Shown here: positions 60,311-64,000 of the stretch, piece by piece | How positions within the stretch are numbered: the first letter of the stretch is position 1 | Layout of the letters: each line of letters opens with the position of its first letter | NCBI GenBank assembly: GCA_964476185.1 | Contig: CAYYZO010000002.1 | Location: 1 to 64,000, forward strand | DNA: 64,000 nt | DNA from: DATNBU01 sp964476185 | Lineage (GTDB): Bacteria > Desulfobacterota > Binatia > UBA1149 > CAITLU01 | Direction: 5' to 3' | The notes under the pieces: model-generated | Seen by the model: the letters and a program-made list of their open reading frames with translations, nothing else | Databases searched by the model: none | Told to the model about the DNA's origin: nothing | Made by a program: the position numbers and the translations under genes

Positions 60311-61846
60311 ATGTCGGACAACACCACACCTGTCGCCACGGAAAGCGACGCCCAGATCGCTGCGCGCGAGAACGACCAGATCCGCGCGCGGCGCGCGAAG
60401 CTCGCCGACCTGCGGCAGACCGGCGTCGCTTTTCCCAACGATTTCAAGCCCGATGCGACCTGCGGGCGCCTCGGCGAGGAGTTCGGGCCCCTGTCCGGCG
60501 AGGAGGTCGAGGAACGCTCGCTCGAGTACCGCCTCGGCGGCCGGATCGTCGCCGTGCGCGACTTCGGCAAGACGACGTTCCTCAAGCTCCAGGACGGATC
60601 CGGGTCGATCCAGCTCTTCGCCAACCGGCAGGCGCTCGGCGAGGACGGCTACGCCGTCGCCCGGAGGCTCGACACCGGCGACATCGTCGGCGTCTCGGGT
60701 CGGCTGTTCCGGACCCGCACGGGCGAGCTGACCATGCGCCTCGACGGCCTGCGCCTGCTCGTCAAGGCGCTGCGGCCGCTGCCCGACAAGTGGCACGGCC
60801 TCGTCGACAAGGAGGCGCGCTATCGCCAGCGCTACGTCGACCTGATCGTGAACGAGGACGTTCGCCGCACGTTCCGCCGCCGCGCGGCCGTGATCGGCGG
60901 CCTGCGCCGCTTCCTCGAAGGGGAAGGGTACCTCGAGGTCGAGACCCCGCTGCTGCAGCCGATCGCCGGCGGCGCGACGGCGCGCCCGTTCGTCACGCAC
61001 CACAACGCGTTGTCGATGGACCTCTACATGCGCGTCGCCCCGGAGCTGTACCTGAAGCGGCTCGTCGTCGGCGGCTTCGAGCGCGTCTTCGAGATCGGGC
61101 GCATGTTCCGCAACGAGGGCATCTCGCTGCAGCACAACCCCGAGTTCACGATGTGCGAGTTCTACCAGGCCTGGGCCACGGTCGAGGACCTGATCGACCT
61201 CACCGAGCGGTTGCTGTCGACGCTCGCGCGCGAGGTGACCGGAAGCGAGCAGGTGCCGTATGGCGACGTCGTGCTCGATTTCTCCGCGCCGCTCCGGCGC
61301 CTGTCGATGGTGGACGCCGTCGCTTCGAAGCTCGGCGTGTCGCGTGACGAGGCGCTCGACCTTCGCGTGCTCTCCAGGGCTGCCGACGACCTCGCCCTCG
61401 ACCCGAAGAAGCGCCAGCCCGGGCTCGGCCTGCTCGCCGACGTGTTCGAGGCGACCTGCGAGGACGACCTCGTGCAACCGACGTTCGTCACGGAGTTCCC
61501 GCTGGAGATCTCCCCGCTCGCGCGCCGCAACGACGCGGACCCGCGCTTCGTCGACCGCTTCGAGCTGTACGTGGCCAGGCGCGAGATCGCCAACGGCTTC
61601 TCGGAGCTCAACGACCCCGAGGACCAGCACGAGCGCTTCCTCGAGCAGGCGCGCCGCCGCGAGGCCGGCGACGACGAGGCCTGCGAGGTCGACGAGGACT
61701 ACGTGCGCGCGCTCGAGGTCGGCCTGCCGCCGACGGCCGGCGAGGGCATCGGCATCGACCGCCTCGTCATGCTGCTGACCGACTCCGCCTCGATTCGCGA
61801 CGTGCTCCTGTTCCCCCACCTGCGGCACGAGGGCCGCGTCCGGTAG
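60311..61846 (+). CDS. lysS: Lysyl-tRNA synthetase, class II
   Basis: 511 residues. OB-fold anticodon domain (about 75-170), then class II motifs: motif 1 EGYLEVETPLLQP, motif 2 FEIGRMFRNEGISLQHNPEFT and motif 3 GIGIDRLVMLLT. Charges tRNA-Lys. In this lineage type lysS heads the lol-bam block. Confidence 0.98.
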   Translation: MSDNTTPVATESDAQIAARENDQIRARRAKLADLRQTGVAFPNDFKPDATCGRLGEEFGPLSGEEVEERSLEYRLGGRIVAVRDFGKTTFLKLQDGSGSIQLFANRQALGEDGYAVARRLDTGDIVGVSGRLFRTRTGELTMRLDGLRLLVKALRPLPDKWHGLVDKEARYRQRYVDLIVNEDVRRTFRRRAAVIGGLRRFLEGEGYLEVETPLLQPIAGGATARPFVTHHNALSMDLYMRVAPELYLKRLVVGGFERVFEIGRMFRNEGISLQHNPEFTMCEFYQAWATVEDLIDLTERLLSTLAREVTGSEQVPYGDVVLDFSAPLRRLSMVDAVASKLGVSRDEALDLRVLSRAADDLALDPKKRQPGLGLLADVFEATCEDDLVQPTFVTEFPLEISPLARRNDADPRFVDRFELYVARREIANGFSELNDPEDQHERFLEQARRREAGDDEACEVDEDYVRALEVGLPPTAGEGIGIDRLVMLLTDSASIRDVLLFPHLRHEGRVR

Positions 61847-61900
61847 TCCTGCGGCGCCACGAGGCGCTGCGCGGCACACGGGCAAACGACGGGGCGGGCG

Positions 61901-63145
61901 ATGTCGTGGGAGCTCTTCGTCGGGCTGCGCTACCTGCGCTCGCGGCGCAGCGAGGCGTTCGTGTCGGTCATCACGCTGATCTCGACGCTCGGCGTGCTGC
62001 TCGGCGTGATGGTGCTCACGATCGCGCTCGCGATCATGACGGGCTTCGAGGAAGACCTTCGCGCCCGCATCCTCGGCCTGCACCCGCACCTCCGCGTGAC
62101 GAACCGGCTGGGCACCGGCGTGATCGACCAGCCCGACGACATCGTGGCCGCTCTGCGAGGCGATCCGCGCGTCGAGGACGCCGCGGCGGTCGTGCAGTCG
62201 CAGATGCTCGTCTCGGCCGACGACACGCTGCTCGGCGTCTACGCGCGCGGCATCGACGAGAAGTCCGGCAGCTCGACGGCCGGCATCGAGCGCTACGTGG
62301 TCGAAGGCTCGCTCGACGACGTCGGCAAGCGCATCCGCTCCGACGGCGTCGAGTTGCCGACGATCATGGTCGGCCGCGAGCTGGCTGACAAGCTGGTCGT
62401 GATGCGCGGCGACGTCGTGCGGCTGATGTCGCCGCGGTTCTCCGCGAGCCCGATGGGCGCGATGCCGCGCAGCCGGCGTTTCGTCGTCGCGGCGATCTTC
62501 GACTCGGGCATGGTCGAGTACGACAGCGCGCTCGTCTTCCTCGGCATCGACGACGCGCGCGCGCTGTTCGGCGTGGGCCGCATCGCCACCGGCATCGAGG
62601 CGCGGCTCGTGGAGCCGTACTCGGCCCCCGAGGTGGCCGCCGACCTGAACGAGCGCCTCGGCATGCCCTACTGGGTCGAGCCGTGGACGGAGGCCCACCG
62701 CAACGTCTTCGCGGCGCTCAAGCTCGAGAAGACCGCCTACTTCCTGATCCTGCTGCTGATCATCCTGGTCGCGGCCTTCACCATCGTCTCGACGCTGTAC
62801 ATGGTCGTGATGGAGAAGCGGCGCGACATCGCGGTGCTGAAGACGATGGGTGCCGACGACGCGAGCATCGCGCGGATCTTCGTGATGAAGGGCCTCCTGA
62901 TCGGCGGAGTGGGGACGGTCTCCGGCGCGCTGGCGGGCTGGCTCGGGTGCCTGGCTCTGGCGCGCTACGAGTTCATCCAGCTGCCCCCGGGGGTCTTCTA
63001 CGTGAACACCCTGCCGGTCCGGCTGGAGGCGGAGAACTTCGCCATGGTCATGGCCGCCTCGATGGCGATCTGCCTCGGGGCGTGCCTGTTCCCGGCCTGG
63101 AAGGCCTCCCGGGTCGTGCCGGTCGACGTGCTGCGCTATGAGTGA
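61901..63145 (+). CDS. lolC: Lipoprotein-releasing ABC permease LolC/LolE
   Basis: 414 residues. FVGLRYLRSRR at the start, a first membrane segment (about 22-46), a large periplasmic MacB-like domain (about 50-270), then three C-terminal segments with the coupling-helix phrase EKRRDIAVLKTMGA. One permease gene rather than separate lolC and lolE suggests a homodimer (LolF-like or LolC2D2). Start overlaps nothing; ends 8 nt into lolD. Confidence 0.93.
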   Translation: MSWELFVGLRYLRSRRSEAFVSVITLISTLGVLLGVMVLTIALAIMTGFEEDLRARILGLHPHLRVTNRLGTGVIDQPDDIVAALRGDPRVEDAAAVVQSQMLVSADDTLLGVYARGIDEKSGSSTAGIERYVVEGSLDDVGKRIRSDGVELPTIMVGRELADKLVVMRGDVVRLMSPRFSASPMGAMPRSRRFVVAAIFDSGMVEYDSALVFLGIDDARALFGVGRIATGIEARLVEPYSAPEVAADLNERLGMPYWVEPWTEAHRNVFAALKLEKTAYFLILLLIILVAAFTIVSTLYMVVMEKRRDIAVLKTMGADDASIARIFVMKGLLIGGVGTVSGALAGWLGCLALARYEFIQLPPGVFYVNTLPVRLEAENFAMVMAASMAICLGACLFPAWKASRVVPVDVLRYE

Positions 63146-63848
63146 CGCCGCGCGTTCGTCCAGCGACGCCGCCGCCGTGCGGGCCGAGGGGCTCGTGCGG
63201 CGCTACGACGACCGCGAGGCCGTGATCGAAGTGCTGCGCGGGGTCGACCTGACGGTCGCGCGGGGCGAGTCGGTCGCGGTGGTCGGGGAGTCGGGCACCG
63301 GCAAGAGCACGCTGCTGCACCTGCTCGGCGGGCTTGACCGGCCCGACGGGGGGACGGTGCGGATCCGCGGGATCGACCTCTACGGACTGCCGGATCGCGA
63401 ACGGACGGCGCTGCGCGGGAAGGACATCGGCTTCGTGTTCCAGTTCCACCACTTGCTCGGCGATTTCGACGCGATCGAGAACGTGATGATGCCGCTGCTC
63501 GTGTCCGGCCTGGCGCGCTCGGCCGCGCGGCGGCGCGCCGCCGAGGTGCTGGACCGGGTCGGCCTGTCCCACCGGCTCGGGCACCGGCCCGGCGAGCTCT
63601 CGGGCGGCGAGCAGCAGCGGGTCGCGGTGGCCAGGGCGCTGGTCGGCCGCCCCTCGGTCGTGCTGGCCGACGAGCCGACCGGCAACCTCGACCCGACCAC
63701 GGCCGAGGACGTGCACCGGCTGCTGCGCGACGTGCAGCGGGAAGAGGGGGCCGCCCTGGTCGTGGCTACGCACAATTTCGGTCTGGCCGGTTTGCTCGAC
63801 CGGAGGCTACGGATGGAAGGTGGCGTGTTGAAGGAGGATCGGACGTGA
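63138..63848 (+). CDS. lolD: Lipoprotein-releasing ABC ATPase LolD
   Basis: 236 residues. Walker A GESGTGKSTLLH, signature LSGGEQQRVAVARAL, Walker B SVVLADEPTGNLDP, and FVFQFHHLLGDF as in LolD. Powers release of lipoproteins from the inner membrane. GTGA overlap with the next gene. Confidence 0.96.
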   Translation: MSDAARSSSDAAAVRAEGLVRRYDDREAVIEVLRGVDLTVARGESVAVVGESGTGKSTLLHLLGGLDRPDGGTVRIRGIDLYGLPDRERTALRGKDIGFVFQFHHLLGDFDAIENVMMPLLVSGLARSAARRRAAEVLDRVGLSHRLGHRPGELSGGEQQRVAVARALVGRPSVVLADEPTGNLDPTTAEDVHRLLRDVQREEGAALVVATHNFGLAGLLDRRLRMEGGVLKEDRT

Positions 63849-64000
63849 AGCTGACCAGGGTTGGAACGGCCGCGCTAGCGGCCTGCTGCGTCTGCGGCGC
63901 GCTCCTCGCGCCGCTCGTCCCGTCCGGCTTCCCGGTCGCCTCGGCGCTGGCCGCCGAGCGCCCTGCGGCGGCCGAGTCCGAGCACGGCCGGGTCGTGCGC
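63845..64000 (+). CDS. Secreted protein N-terminus, probable BamA (cut by window)
   Basis: 52 residues from GTG 63845, overlapping the lolD stop. A signal peptide (KLTRVGTAALAACCVCGALL region) and an Ala/Glu/Pro segment end in GRVVR, compatible with the start of a POTRA domain. In deltaproteobacterial genomes lolD is often followed by bamA, so this is the best guess. The visible part alone cannot prove it. Confidence 0.5.
   Translation, partial: MKLTRVGTAALAACCVCGALLAPLVPSGFPVASALAAERPAAAESEHGRVVR

Overview
The window is uniformly very GC-rich and gene-dense. It comes from a Gram-negative bacterium: it carries lipid A synthesis (LpxC), lipoprotein export (LolC/LolD), a BamD-like protein, RlpA and a complete type II secretion operon. 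Gene order (rplU-rpmA-obgE-proB-proA-nadD-rsfS; lysS-lolC-lolD-probable bamA; a gsp operon ending in gspN; an NtrY-like kinase) is of the type found in deltaproteobacterial lineages (Myxococcota, Desulfobacterota and relatives). No species can be named from sequence alone. I see no tRNA, rRNA, insertion sequence, prophage or CRISPR array.

Layout. 1-2.7 kb: an outer-membrane protein cut by the window edge, a secreted Cys-rich protein and a CorC/HlyC-type transporter. 2.7-7.3 kb (minus): a Gld-like ABC exporter set (ATPase, permease, GldG-like, DUF4340) behind a good sigma70 promoter. 7.5-13.2 kb: a 1330-residue kinase/cyclase-like/ATPase/TPR protein, a deoxyribosyltransferase-like protein and a YiiX-like papain-fold hydrolase. 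13.2-18 kb: an e(P4)-type phosphatase, an outer-membrane channel-like protein and PolA. 18.2-20.5 kb: an ECF sigma factor, its zinc anti-sigma factor and two envelope proteins. 20.6-24.9 kb (minus): a six-gene sulfur amino acid operon behind a SAM-I riboswitch with its terminator. 25-31.8 kb: a tyrosine phosphatase, a BamD-like lipoprotein, a pair of Get3/ArsA-type ATPases, an MgtC/DUF4010 protein and a LapA-TPR protein. 31.8-37.2 kb (minus): the ribosomal/proline/NAD operon. 37.5-39.6 kb: a TIGR04282 glycosyltransferase, a HAD phosphatase and CutA. 39.7-46.7 kb: RlpA, then ruvC-ruvA-ruvB, an NtrY-like kinase and a receiver-LpxC fusion. 46.9-47.7 kb: two small unknown genes behind a Fur-box-like site. 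47.8-60.2 kb (minus): gspC to gspN. 60.3-64 kb: lysS, lolC, lolD and the start of a probable bamA.

Three systems deserve most attention. (1) An NtrY-type histidine kinase is followed by a protein whose NtrX-type receiver domain is fused to LpxC, where NtrX would carry AAA+ and DNA-binding domains. This suggests direct phospho-control of lipid A synthesis. (2) The SAM-riboswitch operon encodes a CysO-like ubiquitin-fold sulfur carrier, threonine and cysteine synthase-like enzymes, a stand-alone NIL domain and two E1-like proteins. One E1 has the catalytic residues but lacks the N-terminal arginine-finger segment; the other keeps that segment but has lost the nucleotide-binding motif. They look like a split, hetero-oligomeric E1. 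(3) The riboswitch terminator's 3' arm doubles as the ribosome-binding site of the first gene, whose TTG start lies at the end of the U-tract.
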